Source: Diplosphaera chodatii
Taxonomy: Eukaryota; Chlorophyta; Trebouxiophyceae; Prasiolales; Stichococcaceae
Assembly (NCBI GenBank): GCA_032358165.1
Contig: JAALGY010000053.1
Span: forward strand, 1,364,001-1,428,000
Direction of reading: 5' to 3'
DNA: 64,000 nucleotides
The notes below the pieces were generated by a model. The model had not been told where the DNA came from. It was given only the letters and a program-made list of their open reading frames with translations, and did not search any database. Both the position numbers and the translations under genes were made by a program. Numbering within the stretch: the first letter of the stretch is position 1; every line of letters begins with the position of its first letter. Shown here one piece after another: positions 36,527 to 47,766 of the stretch.

Positions 36527-37913
36527 CTACCATTCCAAATGCTCCCCAGGCTTGGCTGCATCCCAGTACTGGCCACTGTTCTCCATGGTCACACCCTGCA
36601 GCACACGCCAGATGCCATCTGCCGACGCCTCCGGCGTGATCGAGTTGTCTCGAATTTTCTCGGGTGCAACGCCGCGCTGCGTTCGCAACGTCTCCAGCAT
36701 GTCTGTGAACACGACGCCTGGATGAATGATGGCCACCGGGATCTGCATCGGCACACACAATTGTCGGATGGTAGGATACAGTGACCACCGTAGTGGCAGC
36801 CATGGTCACACTGTGAAGAAAGCCGTCACACATCCCCAGTATCTTCTGTGCCACGCCGCTACAAACAGCTGCATCAACCCCCTTACCTGGCTCTCTGACA
36901 GGTCCTTTGCCATGGCCCCGCCTGCCATATTGAGTGCCGACTTGGACATGCGGTAACCATACTGCAGGAGCAGCATCACACCGTTTGGAAAACCTCTGAA
37001 CGCTGAATGCATTGCTGGCTACTCTCATACACGTGCAAGCGTGCACCAACCACCAGGCCATCATGGATGCCCTTGGATGTAGCGAAGCAGTGCTCACCAT
37101 CTCACCGCCCGTCATGCCAACAGCTGCAATGGACCCCATCTTGCTGGCAATGAGTGCAATCTGCACGTGTCATACACATAGTCAAATTTCAGTATCAGCA
37201 CTCGTACCCCACAAGACAGCACTCGTACCCCACAAGACACTAGCTATGCATGCACGTCTGCCGCTGCTGCAGCGATGTTCCCTTTCGCAGATGGAACGTG
37301 TACCTTGCTGCCTGGCCGCAGTCGTGGCAGCAGCGCCTGCACTACAAGCACTGGCCCAAGCGCATTGACCTCGAACTGCCTCATGATGATGTCTCGCGTC
37401 GCCGTCTTTAGCGTGTCGACCTCCTGAATGCCGGCTGCCACCACCAGCAGGTCGATGGTTGGGTACCTGATGGCATCCTGCAGCTGCGATGGGTCGGTCT
37501 TGGCGATGTCATACCCTGCAGAGACGCCAGTACCACCTCCATCTTGACATGCATAAAAGTAGAACAGCGAGAATAGCAGCAGAACAGCTCTGTGCAGCAC
37601 CCGCCCATGGTTGTTGATGGGACAGGCACCAGCTGGCATTGGCACCCATCGATTCACCGTTGATGCACTCGACATCGGCTGTCTGAAGCTCGCTGCTGGG
37701 GCTACGCACTGTGCCAATTACCGTATATCCCTCCTGCTTGAGTCTCTTACACACCTGCAGTAGACATGTCACCGAGATCAGTCGTCAGAGGGATCACTTC
37801 TGGTTGCTTGTTGGCCGCTACAGCCATGACGGCTACAGCGTGATGTCGCCTACCGCCAGACCCACACCCTTGCTGGCGCCGACCACCACCGCAACCTTGC
37901 TCTCCGACCCCAT
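36527..37913 (-). CDS. Short-chain dehydrogenase/reductase 2 (sniffer/CsgA-like)
   Basis: Six exons: 37913-37854, 37754-37658, 37515-37304, 37160-37098, 36961-36887, 36742-36527; 240 residues. The start is fixed by a stop just upstream in frame. The cofactor motif is VVGASKGVGLAV, then DLLVVAAGI in place of NNAG, FEVNALGPVLVVQALLP, and YGYRMSKSALNM with the catalytic Tyr-x3-Lys. IHPGVVFTDM follows. Such single-domain SDRs are mostly NADP-dependent carbonyl reductases; the substrate is unknown. The C-terminus (ENSGQYWDAAKPGEHLEW) resembles plant and cyanobacterial members. It lies beside the mycosporine-type genes, but that may be chance. Confidence 0.88.
37198..37239. repeat. 21-nt unit repeated twice in an SDR-2 intron
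   Basis: The unit at 37198-37218 is repeated exactly at 37219-37239, within the intron between exons 3 and 4. Probably a recent slip or duplication. Confidence 0.85.
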
Positions 37914-38467
37914 ACTGCATAGAGGCGTTCACGATATTCACTGCTGCGTCCAGCACGATTGACGGCCGATGCTGGCAGTGCACATTGGTGATGGCCATGC
38001 TGTGAACACACGATGTGGCGGGAATCGAGCAATTGCAGAAGTGATCGTCACTAACACTGCCAGCAACAACGTCAGCAGTTCGCATTCTGCGAGCGTTGCC
38101 ACAGATGACGCCAAGTTGAAGTCGTGCAACCCACCTGTGTGTGCACAGTATTCAGTTTGGGCCTTGCGAATTTGCGATCACCAATGGGTGGGCAACAGCA
38201 ATGGCTGCAATTTGGGCAGATGCGCCACCGGTACTCGCCATGCAGGTCAAGCACGAGGGAAGGCACTGCACCTGCGATCTCCTGCAGTGACAATTGCGCA
38301 CGTGCTACGTCACCAGAATTGCCACGCACCCCGCTGCTGCACAAGTCTGCTGCATGACCGCGCGGATCACTTTGGTTCGAAGCTTGATCAGCCTCAAAAG
38401 CTCACCAGGACTCCGGAGGTTCACGCTTTCGAGCATTTGTCGAGGTACAGCGACTGCTCCGTCTTGC
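37914..38467. other. Intergenic, divergent promoters
   Basis: 554 nt between the SDR-2 and L-galactose dehydrogenase starts. No coding signal or named element seen. Confidence 0.4.
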
Positions 38468-40778
38468 ATGATGGCTGCGCCGAGTATTCCGCATCGGGAC
38501 TTTGGCGCCACTGGAGCCCAAGTCAGCATGGTTGGCATGGGATGCAGCCCCTTTGGTCACGCCTACGGGGTAAGAGCTGCGAACTATAGTCGTTGCACAT
38601 GCGATGTGCTATGCTGCTGGTGCACCCTGCAGTGGGCCTCAATGACCACCCTTACTTCCATATGGCCTTGCAAGTCCACCACCTGCTATTGCAGACACCT
38701 GACGAGGACGCCGCGTTGAAAGCCATCAAGCTGGCGTTTGACAATGGCGTCAACTTTTTCGATGTCGCGCCATTCTACGCAGCCGGCAAGGCTGAAGAGG
38801 TCCGAGCAGCCCACTTGACGCTCTTCGCCTGATTGTTGACAGTAACCTGGACACCCATCTGCATCAATGTGTTCCTGGTGTGTGTTCCGATGAGTTGGCT
38901 GTGGCCTCGTGCCATGCGCCGCCCCATCTGTGGCGCCTTTGTCAAAACGGCCAGTCTTGTGGTTGACATGGTGCCATGCACCTGCGCAGCTGCTGGGCCG
39001 GGGGCTGGCGCAGCTGCCGCGGGACCAGATCTACGTGGCCACCAAGGTGGGCAAGTACAAGCCGGGCGAGCCAGAGGACTTCTCTGGGGAGCGGGTGCAG
39101 CGCAGCGTGCATGAGTCATTGGAACGGCTCGGTGGGTTCGCCGCATGGCTCGGGAGGGCAGGCTGTACATGCACAGCGTGCAAGTTGGCCTTGACATGGT
39201 GCATATCTCGAGAGCGTGTGAACATCGAACGGCAGCTGTCACAGCAAGTACTCGTGTGTATGCAGGCTTGAAGTACATCGACTTGATACACTGTCACGAC
39301 ATCGAGAGCGCAAAAGACATGAAGCAGGTTCGTGCTTTGGGTATGACAAGGGTATGGCAGGTGCCCATATAGAGGGCGGCGCATGATCTGCAACAGTGCC
39401 ATATCCCAGACCTCAGCGCCCCTCACCCGAAACCGCAAAATGGTCCTGCGCAGATTGTGACCGAGACGCTGCCGGCGCTCCAGAAGCTGAAGGAGCAGGG
39501 CCTGGTGCGGGCGATCGGCATCACCGGCCTGCCGCTGGACATCTACCCCTACGTCCTCGACAAGTGGGGCCCCGCAGCTCGTGGGAGCACTGCCATGCGG
39601 CAACACAGCATCGCCTGGTGTCCATGCTTGGCCGGGGCCGAACCTGCTACCAGCGGCGCCTGGTGGGGCGCGCCTGGCGTGGTCTGTGTGGCGCCCACCT
39701 GTAGACGTGTGTGTCCCCACTGGTGCAGGGTGCCGGTGGGCACGGTGGACGCGGTGCTGTCGTACTGCCACAACAACCTGGCGGACAACACGCTGCAGGG
39801 GCTGCTGCCGTACCTGCAGGAGAAGAAGGTGGCCGTCATCAGCGCCTCCTTCTCCTCCATGGGCCTGCTCACCCAGAAGGTGCGGGGCCCTGCGCTCCCC
39901 CTTAGCAAACGAGCAGCAGCGGCAGCTGCCAGCGCCCTGTTCTCGGGCGCCATGTGACATATGCAGCAGCGACAGCACCCTGGCAGCAGCCTGCCACACA
40001 ACAAAGCAGCGTCCACTTGCATGGATTCCAACATGACACCGTCCGGTGCATTCCTGTGTGCTAGTTGCTTGTGGGACGACGCAGCAATTGCAATGTGGAA
40101 GCGACGGCTGCTGCGGCTCCCTGCGCATGCAGCTGCTGATGCCCTGCATCGGGGCGCAGCAGTGCAAGACTGGTGCTGAATGCATGCAGGACCCGCCGTC
40201 GTGGCACCCCGCCTCCGACGAGGTGAAGGCGGCGGCGATCAAGGCGAAGGAGCTGTGCGCCTCCAAGGGCACCGACCTCGCCCGCATCGCCATCAAGCAC
40301 TGGCTGAAGTGGGTGGCGCTGGCATGCACAGACACGAGGACGCACCGCAGTGTCCATGTTGTTGCAAAGAGTGCAAGTACTACGTTGCGAGCTGGTGGCT
40401 GCTGCGACCAGACTGAGCCTCGGCCTGTGGTCGCCACAGGACACCCGGCGTGAACGTGTTCCTGATGGGTATGGCAACACCCGCAGAGGTGAACCTTGAC
40501 AATGTGCCTGCCGTGCGCAGTCACATGACACGCTTCTGACACTCTGCGCATGCGAGTCAGCTGTACATCAAATGCTGCAGCCAGGAGTTGGTGTGAAAGC
40601 AACGAAGTGCCTACTGTTGCAGGTGGAGGAGGACCTGAAGGTTGTGCGGCAGACGCTGGGGCTCATACCGGACGAGACTGCGGATGCGGAGGCAGCGGTG
40701 CTGAAGGAGGTGCAGCAGATCTTCGAGCCCGTGAAGGATCAGACCTGGAAGACAGGCCGCGACAACAACAGGACGTAA
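38468..40778 (+). CDS. L-galactose dehydrogenase (aldo/keto reductase), ascorbate synthesis
   Basis: Nine exons: 38468-38569, 38695-38799, 38990-39131, 39266-39327, 39454-39563, 39729-39879, 40190-40308, 40440-40488, 40623-40778; 331 residues. Signature stretches of plant L-GalDH are present: VGMGCSPFGHAYG, NGVNFFDVAPFYAAG, YVATKVGKYKPG, LKYIDLIHCHDIE, ETLPALQKLKEQGLVRAIGI, TGLPLDIYPYVLD, VLSYCHNNLADNTL, GLLPYLQEKKVAVISAS, PPSWHPASDE and FEPVKDQTW. The AKR tetrad Asp, Tyr, Lys, His can be placed in these. The enzyme oxidises L-galactose to L-galactono-1,4-lactone with NAD in the cytosol, the step before the mitochondrial dehydrogenase in the Smirnoff-Wheeler route. The start is one of two adjacent ATGs. 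Confidence 0.92.
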
Positions 40779-40978
40779 GCAAGGACTTGCTGGTTCTTGG
40801 GGTTGGTCGCATTGCGAGGCAGTGGACGGGCAGACATTGTTGTGTCGGCATTCGGCACTGGTGGTAGATAGAATTTTATCACACCCAGAAATGCTCAATG
40901 ACGGTGACTGCGCAATGTGGCAACCTCAGCGGCAAACTTCAAATTGACCATATCAGTGCACAATGTTGCACAAGTGTG

Positions 40979-43900
40979 TCACAGGAGAGCAGCTGCTTCA
41001 TTGTCGGTTTCACGCTCCTGTGTGGGCAAGTATCTAAGCAACACTGCGAAGTATGTGACCCCGAAGAAGCTAAGGATTGCCATGATGAGCATTGGCATTG
41101 TGAAGCCACCGAACTGCGTCTTGGCCCAGCCTATAAGCCATGGGCCAACCACACCTGCATGCCATCAACATTCCAGCAGTGTGCACGCGTGTGCATCCCA
41201 GGATAAGCAGGCAAAATGACGGCATATTGGCATGTCAATATGGCTGCACCCCGCTACTGCAGGCTCACCACCGTAGCTGGAAACGCAGTTCGCCACCGCC
41301 CAGCCGCTGGAGAGTGCGGCACCATGCAAGTAGGTGGCTGGGTACCTGCACAGCAACAAAGCACCATAGAGCTCGGGGTGCAAGGCCAGCATTCCCTTCA
41401 TCACCAGCAACTCTTGCCTACACCCAGTCCAGTCCCTTGTTGCTCGAGCCTGAGTCACATCTGCAATGCATGAAGCGCCCATCCACATCAGACCTGACAC
41501 CTAACACAGCATCAGCGCATGCAAACAAGTCAACGACGCTGGCAAAGGCAAGTGGGATGGGTGCCAGCATCGACAGACGCACCCCCACTCCAGGGGGTTG
41601 GACGCCTGGCTGGTGGCGCTGAGCGTGAGCGCGAAGAAGGCGAGCAGCGGGTGGTGCGCCAGCGTGAAGGCTAGCATGACCAGGCCGGCTGTGCACACCG
41701 CCAGGGGCGTCAGCAGGTGCCAGTACATGTCACCTGCGCGAGGACACTGCGCCTTGGTGACAATGTACAGGGTGCCGGCTCAATGGCTCAACGAAAGACA
41801 CCAACACAGCCCTGGCACTGGCACATGTGCCTGCCAATAAGGCACAAGCGGACCTGTGCGCTTGGCGTGCGCTGTGTTCAAGTATGTAGAGAGGGCTGCC
41901 CAGCTGAACGGCACAGCTGACAGCAGCACCGCCATCGCACCTGCGAATCAAAGACGTTCTTTTCAGACGCATGGACACCTCCGCAGTGCAAGGAGCAGCA
42001 GCTACAGCAGCAGTAGCAGCTGCAGCAGCAGAGTGTGTTTCAGCATACCTCGGCTGGCCTGGTCTGGCTCGCCTTTGCTGGGAACATGGCTGCCGTTTCG
42101 GATTGCGTAGACAATGAGCGGCGTCCAGTACATGGCGCCATACCGCATGATGCCTGCAGGGTGGTGGAGTTGTTGTCGGTCGTCACGACAGCAGACGTCT
42201 GCTGCTGCACGTCATGCATGCCAGGACAAAGCAAGTGCCCTCAGCACTGCACACCTGCCCAACCGCTGCCAAAGCCCTGCGCCCACACCTTCCAGCATGT
42301 GATGCCGTACCAGGTGCTCTGCTCACCGCCATCCCGTGACATGTCTTCCTGCACGTTACACCTTGAAAAGTGAGCTATGCTTATCCACACACAAGGCACG
42401 CCTCCACAGGCACCAGTTGCATGTGTCATGACGCTCAGGATTGCGCATTCAAGCCACTGAGCATGAACCCCGTGATGCCAGTTCTCGCAGTGCACGGACC
42501 TTGTGGGACTTGACCCGCTGGTGGACATACTCCCGCTCGGGCTGCGTCAGGAAGCTGGCCTCCAGTGGGGTGGGAGCCAGCGTGGCCCACACCCAGATGC
42601 CCAGGAAGACTGTGGGGATGCCCTCCAGCAGGAACAGCCACTGCCAGCCTCTGAGCCCCAGGAAGCCGTCTGCAGCGCACGACAACCCGTCATGAAGCTG
42701 TTCAAGGCACACCCCCACAAACATGTCATCTGTTTTGAAATGCCCCTGAAGACCCCACAGATGCCAGTTGCTGGGGCACGTTGTGGCAGTTGCACAGTCG
42801 TCACATGCAGGGGCAGCGCGCACCTGTCAGCAGCAGGGCTGTTGCGATGGGCGCGCCCGCGACCTGCCAGCACGCACCGGCAGCAGCTTGGGTGGGAACA
42901 GCAAGCCACTTCACGTTGCACGGGGTGTCTGTGGCATGAGTTAAGCGCAATGGTGTGGGGTGACGCCGGCGCACCTGCGCCAGCGGCTGCGCTGCGGCGA
43001 TGTAGCTCCACGCCACAGCCAGGTCGGGCCCGCTGGCATAGAACAGCGTCATGTGCGCCCACATGCTGCGGGGCGCCACCGTCCACACGGTCAGCCGACG
43101 CATGCTGGTGGCATCTGACAGTCGCAACACAACAGAACGACGCGTGTCCCGGCGCGCGCTCACCAGGGGAAGGCGCCCGCCTCCATGAAGCCCAGCAGGA
43201 AGCGCAGCGCGTACAGGTGCAGCGGGTTGCTGGACAGCCACGCGAAGCTGGTGGCCACCAGGCCCCACCCGACCATGAGGATGCCGATGCCGCGGGGCAG
43301 GCCGATGCGCTGCGCCGCCAGCTGGATGGGCACCTGCACAGGTGCGCTTGAGGCCATGTGACAGCAGCACTCCTCACGGCCTTGTTCGTGGCGACATGCA
43401 AGGCTGAGCCACCAGCTAGCTCACGAGATGCACACTGAGTGTGCACTGCCAGCTTGCAGTCTCAGGTATCCCCCACCTGAAATACAGCATATGATACAAA
43501 AAACACGCCGGCTGCAGCGCCATACACAGAGTCAGAGTAGCCCAAGTCCTGGTTCAGCTGCACTGACGCATACGCCTGCACTCAGCACAGTGGAGTCAGC
43601 GCTGCCGAGCTGAGCTCATTGTCTAAATGTTCGCTGTTAATGTGGGCGCTGGTGCATTCTTTGCAGGTGCTCACCAGGTTTGCACGGTCCATGTGGTTCA
43701 GTAGCGTCTGCAGGGCAACCATCACGAGCATGGTACGATGTGGCAGTCACATTCACTGCAAACTCAAGCTTGATCCAGTCGTTCACTGTGTATGTGCCTC
43801 ACCAGCAGACAAAACTTGACCATGATGTGCATGTTGAGCTTCCGCAGGACAGCGTCCGGCTGGATGGTGCCGCGCGTGTCCTGCATGACATGAAACGCAA

Positions 43901-44195
43901 ATGCGGTGGCCCGCATGAGAATACCACGTCCTCACATCTTCCTCACTGACGTGGTGTGCTGACAAGGGGGTCAGAACCAAGTGTTGGTGGGTCGCACCGG
44001 GGCAGCATTGGACCGGCGCCGCTGTCGCGCCGGCGAGCCCGTGGGCGAGTCGGCTGCCGCCACATCGTCCAGCGTCTTGCTGTCAGTCCTGCCCAGGTTC
44101 TCCAGATCCTGCCCCCGCATGCTGCGGGCTCCTGCATGCTCAACTGGAGGCGTGCTGAGACTTTTGGGTACTGCCTCCTGGAGGGTGCGCGCCAT
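40979..44195 (-). CDS. MFS transporter, anion:cation symporter type
   Basis: Fourteen exons: 44195-43998, 43880-43803, 43707-43675, 43575-43477, 43333-43164, 43065-42975, 42863-42824, 42669-42500, 42348-42255, 42153-42049, 41940-41854, 41733-41583, 41345-41269, 41154-40979; 522 residues. A polar N-terminal tail of about 65 residues is followed by twelve predicted spans. LLTLLNHMDRANL in TM1 is the D-R-x-N-L motif of the allantoate/phthalate-permease (ACS) family. LGYSDSVYGAAAGVFFVSYAVFQ, LRFLLGFMEAGAFP, LRGWQWLFLLEGIPTVFLGI and ALSSGWAVANCVSSYGG are further family segments. These carriers usually move organic anions with protons or sodium. The substrate is unknown. Its location near mycosporine-type genes makes export or import of a small acid one option. 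Confidence 0.88.
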
Positions 44196-44648
44196 CGAGA
44201 GCAAATGTAGGCACCGTGCGCCGAGAGGGAGGAGGCGGCCGTCAGCAAACTGGAGGGACTCACTTGCAAACGCAGAGCCCCCTCGCCCAACTGTCATGAG
44301 CCCTGCGTGCTGCAGAAGCTCATTTGAGCTTCAAAACAGCTCACATGCTGTGCACCAGTCCGCCCAGCTGCCGTTGATGGCCGCAACACACGCGAGGCAC
44401 TTGATGCAGATCTATAGACCGGTATCGCAGTTCCTATTGCGCTCCACATGCACCCTGCGTCATCTGCACCTTGCGTGCACGTGCGGTGGGGGAGATCTCG
44501 GCTGATGAGAAGGCACACCGAAGTCGTGGCAGCACATCATAGGTGCGGCGCCGATCGCGACGCTGAAACTTGCAAATGTGCGTACAATAGTCTTACATCG
44601 TAGCATTGCTCCTATTATTTGACAGTCGCTACAGTTGAGAAGTTCGCC
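44196..44648. other. Intergenic, divergent promoters
   Basis: 453 nt between the MFS and second O-methyltransferase starts. Nothing recognisable. Confidence 0.4.
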
Positions 44649-47437
44649 ATGGCCAGCGCAAACGGTGTTGAGAATGGCACCTCCAATGGCACAACTTGGA
44701 GCAGCCCCCAGCAGGACCTCGCGGCCACAGGTGCACGCCGTCACGCTAGCTTCCTTCCTCATGTATCTCATGGCAACTGCTTTGAGAGCTGCACGATCCA
44801 GCTGATCATTGCGGCTGCTGCAGTCGACGTCACTGCCGACAACTCCGTTGATCGCAACGCAGGCTATGCAGCTGTGAGACTTGTCACTGACACTGTGTAT
44901 CACTACATCTGCAGCAAAAGTATTTCAGGCAATTCAGGGCCACTGGCTGTCAGCATGCCTTGGCGTCATCATGAAGCTCAAGGTCCCAGGTGCACTTTAT
45001 GTCTGTGCTGCACCGGTCCTCAGCCACGCTGCGGTGCACCAGCCTTGCAGGACGACGCTCACACTGTCTTGTTGCAAGCGCAGAGATCCTGACTGAAGCC
45101 GGCGAGCCGCTGTCATTTGAGCAGGTATGCATGGCACATCTTGGCACAATGTTATTGGCGAAGTCCACCATCAACTGTTGTCAGTCTACAACAAGCTGAC
45201 GCAGTGCTTCGTTGGACGTGCAGCTGGCAGACAAGGCAGGCGTGACAGCTGCCGGTCATGACCACTTCTACAAGGTGACGCTCTGCACTTGCGCTGTGTG
45301 CCTCCAGAGTGGCGGCCAAAGACCACTGCACAAGCATGCTATCACGAGGCATGCCGCAGTCCTAACAACAATCCGGTGCCGCGCAGGTGCTGCGGATGCT
45401 GGCGCAGTTCGAGATGCTGGACGAGGCCGAGGGCCGCACCTTCTCCCCCAGCACAGCCACCAAGCTGCTGGTCCGCGGCCAGGAGGCCACCCTGGGCCAC
45501 TTTGTGGTGTGCCCACCTTGCGCTCTTGCTTCTGAACGTGTTGCGCCGGCGTGTGCACCAGTCATTTCGCACACAGCCGATGCCGGTCGTCCCTGCCCAA
45601 GCATGATGTGTGCTGACGAAGGGTTCGACAGGAGATGTTTTCCGCCATACCCCCACAGGACCACCAGATCAACGAGCCCAAGTGGGACGCGTGGAAGGTG
45701 CTGCCGGAGGCGGTGCGCACCGGGCAGGTCGCCTTCGCCCTCGCCCACGGCGGCCTCGACATGCACGAGGTGCGTGCGCCCGCCGGCGCACTGCGCCACG
45801 CTGAATGACGCCTCCTGAGCGGAAGTGGTATCTTTCGAGTCTCCTGGATAAAATCAAAAGATACGGTTGCTTACTGCCTTTGCCTTGCTGCATGCTGGTC
45901 CTGCTGATGCATCCTGCAACTGCTGCATTGGTCCGCCCGCAGTACGACGAGGTGGAGGGCCACGAGAAGTTTGCGGACGACTTCCAGCAGGCGATGACGT
46001 ACTACACGAAGCAGAGCCTCATGGGCGGCGACACGGACCTGCAGGACGCCTACGACTGGCGCTCAGCCAAGGTGTGACAACCTGACCGCTTGATCGTTTG
46101 CCCTCAGAACATGTGTGAGCTTGCAGATGCCAGGATGTGGCTGCAGTGCCGTGCTCTCACGTCACCAGAGCTGCTGAACCACCTGATCTTTGCCCGGCCG
46201 TCCATCATTTCCTCAGAGCCACCAAGCGTCCGACACTGCTGACGCCTGGCGGGTTTGTGGCCTGGCAGGTGATCATGGACGTGGGCGGCGGCCGCGGGGA
46301 GCTGCTGGCGCGGTGCATGCTGTACGCGGGCCACGAGAGCCGCGGCGTCCTGTTCGACCGCCCCTGGGTGCTGGACAGGTACGCTTCGCGCCGCCAGGCC
46401 GGATCGGCACACACGGAAGCCACTGGTCGTACAACATGGGCAATTAGGGTTGCTTGGTCACGATGTGAGCTGGGTTCCCAGTCTGTATCTCCTCTTGCTG
46501 CAGTGTGGACTTCAAACAGACGTTCGAGTCGAAGGGCCTGCTGGACGCCAAGCAGCGGCTGTCGCGGGTGTCGGGCGATGTGCGGGAGCCCTTCCCCGCT
46601 GCGGTGCGCGCCGCCTTGCTTCTGCGCAGTTGTAGTGCCTGGCACACCGTCCGCAACCGTCATGGCTCAGGCGCTGCCTAATCCCTCGACAAACAAAGCA
46701 GCAACAGGGCCGTTATGCTGCCCATCTTTGCTGGACCTGTGCTTGCACTGTTTGTGTGCTTGGTCTGTCTACATCCCCGTGCAGTCTGGCTGTGCACAGG
46801 GTCAGGTCGTGCAGTGTGTTGTGTGTTGCAGGTCAAGGATGCCAAGGTGGACACGCTGGTGATGAAGCACTTCCTGTCAGGGTTCTCAGATGATGACGCA
46901 AAGCTCATCCTGAAGCACTGCAAGGAGGTGCTGCCTAAGGAGGCCAACATCCTGCTGCTCCAGGTGCGGGATTTGACGTGACCATCACTTGGCATGGTGT
47001 CGCATGGCATGATAGTATCTCTGCTAACTATGTTATACTGAGCTTGTCACGTCCAACGGTCCTCAGGAGTTGAAGGCGTCCACCAGTAGCATGACCCTGC
47101 ATGTGTGCCCGCAGACCATCGTGCCAGAGGCAGGCGACCGCTCGCACAACACCTGCAAGGACGGCGTTGCACCAGGTAAACTATCATCTACTTTGTATCT
47201 AAAACTTTCAAGCATGACCGTGAGGGCACATGTGATGATTCCTGTCGGCGTTGTCACATCGGGGCTGTGCCTGGTGCAGGCCTCTTGGCAATCGAGATCC
47301 TGGCACAGTGCCCCGGCGGCGGCTGGCGCACGCTGTCAGAGTGGAAGACGCTCTTCGCAACTGCTGGCTACAGCCTGAAGGACAGCAAGCCAGTTGGCTC
47401 AAGCATGGACATGCTCATCTGGCAGCAGGACAGCTGA
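44649..47437 (+). CDS. Class II O-methyltransferase (COMT/ASMT-like)
   Basis: Twelve exons: 44649-44730, 44915-44989, 45084-45124, 45224-45274, 45387-45506, 45659-45769, 45943-46071, 46269-46378, 46504-46603, 46832-46963, 47115-47175, 47280-47437; 389 residues. Layout of the plant/animal Methyltransf_2 family: an N-terminal dimerisation part (VFQAIQGHWLSACLGVIMKLKVP, FYKVLRMLAQFEMLDEAEG), then INEPKWDAWKVLPEAV, the SAM motif VIMDVGGGRGELLARC, and VMKHFLSGFSDDDAKLILKHC with the general-base His, ending MDMLIWQQ. It methylates a hydroxyl on a small ring compound; the family covers phenolics, melatonin precursors and polyketides. It is unrelated in fold class to the MysB-type gene at 29188. Exon 5 may end 3 nt earlier. 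Confidence 0.88.
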
Positions 47438-47766
47438 GGCACTCCACCGTGTGGGAGCAGCGCAACACAGTTCCCGGACATGTTTGGCAGCTGAAAGGTC
47501 TCATATATAGGTGCAGAGCAAAACACCTGGTGATGAACCCTATTGATTGAAGTCAAATGCGCCGCAGCGCAGCATTTTTGGACACTGATATTCATCCTTG
47601 CCAATCGCGGTTGGTACTGCATTCTTGATGTGACAAAATGGATCTACGACGGAATTTCATCACATCTGTCTACCAAACATCTGGGTGCCAAAGGTTGGCC
47701 AAAGCAGTCGCACCAAAGCACTGTGCGATCATCAAAGTCATCATGGTACAGGACCGAATTGATGGG
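47438..47766. other. Intergenic, convergent 3' ends
   Basis: 329 nt between the methyltransferase and SET/MYND stops. No coding signal seen. Confidence 0.4.

Noticed and set aside
39031..40602. 523-codon open frame on the minus strand
   Set aside because: It lies antisense to seven phased exons of L-galactose dehydrogenase, and its translation resembles nothing and is rich in His, Cys and Arg. A by-product of GC-rich codon use.
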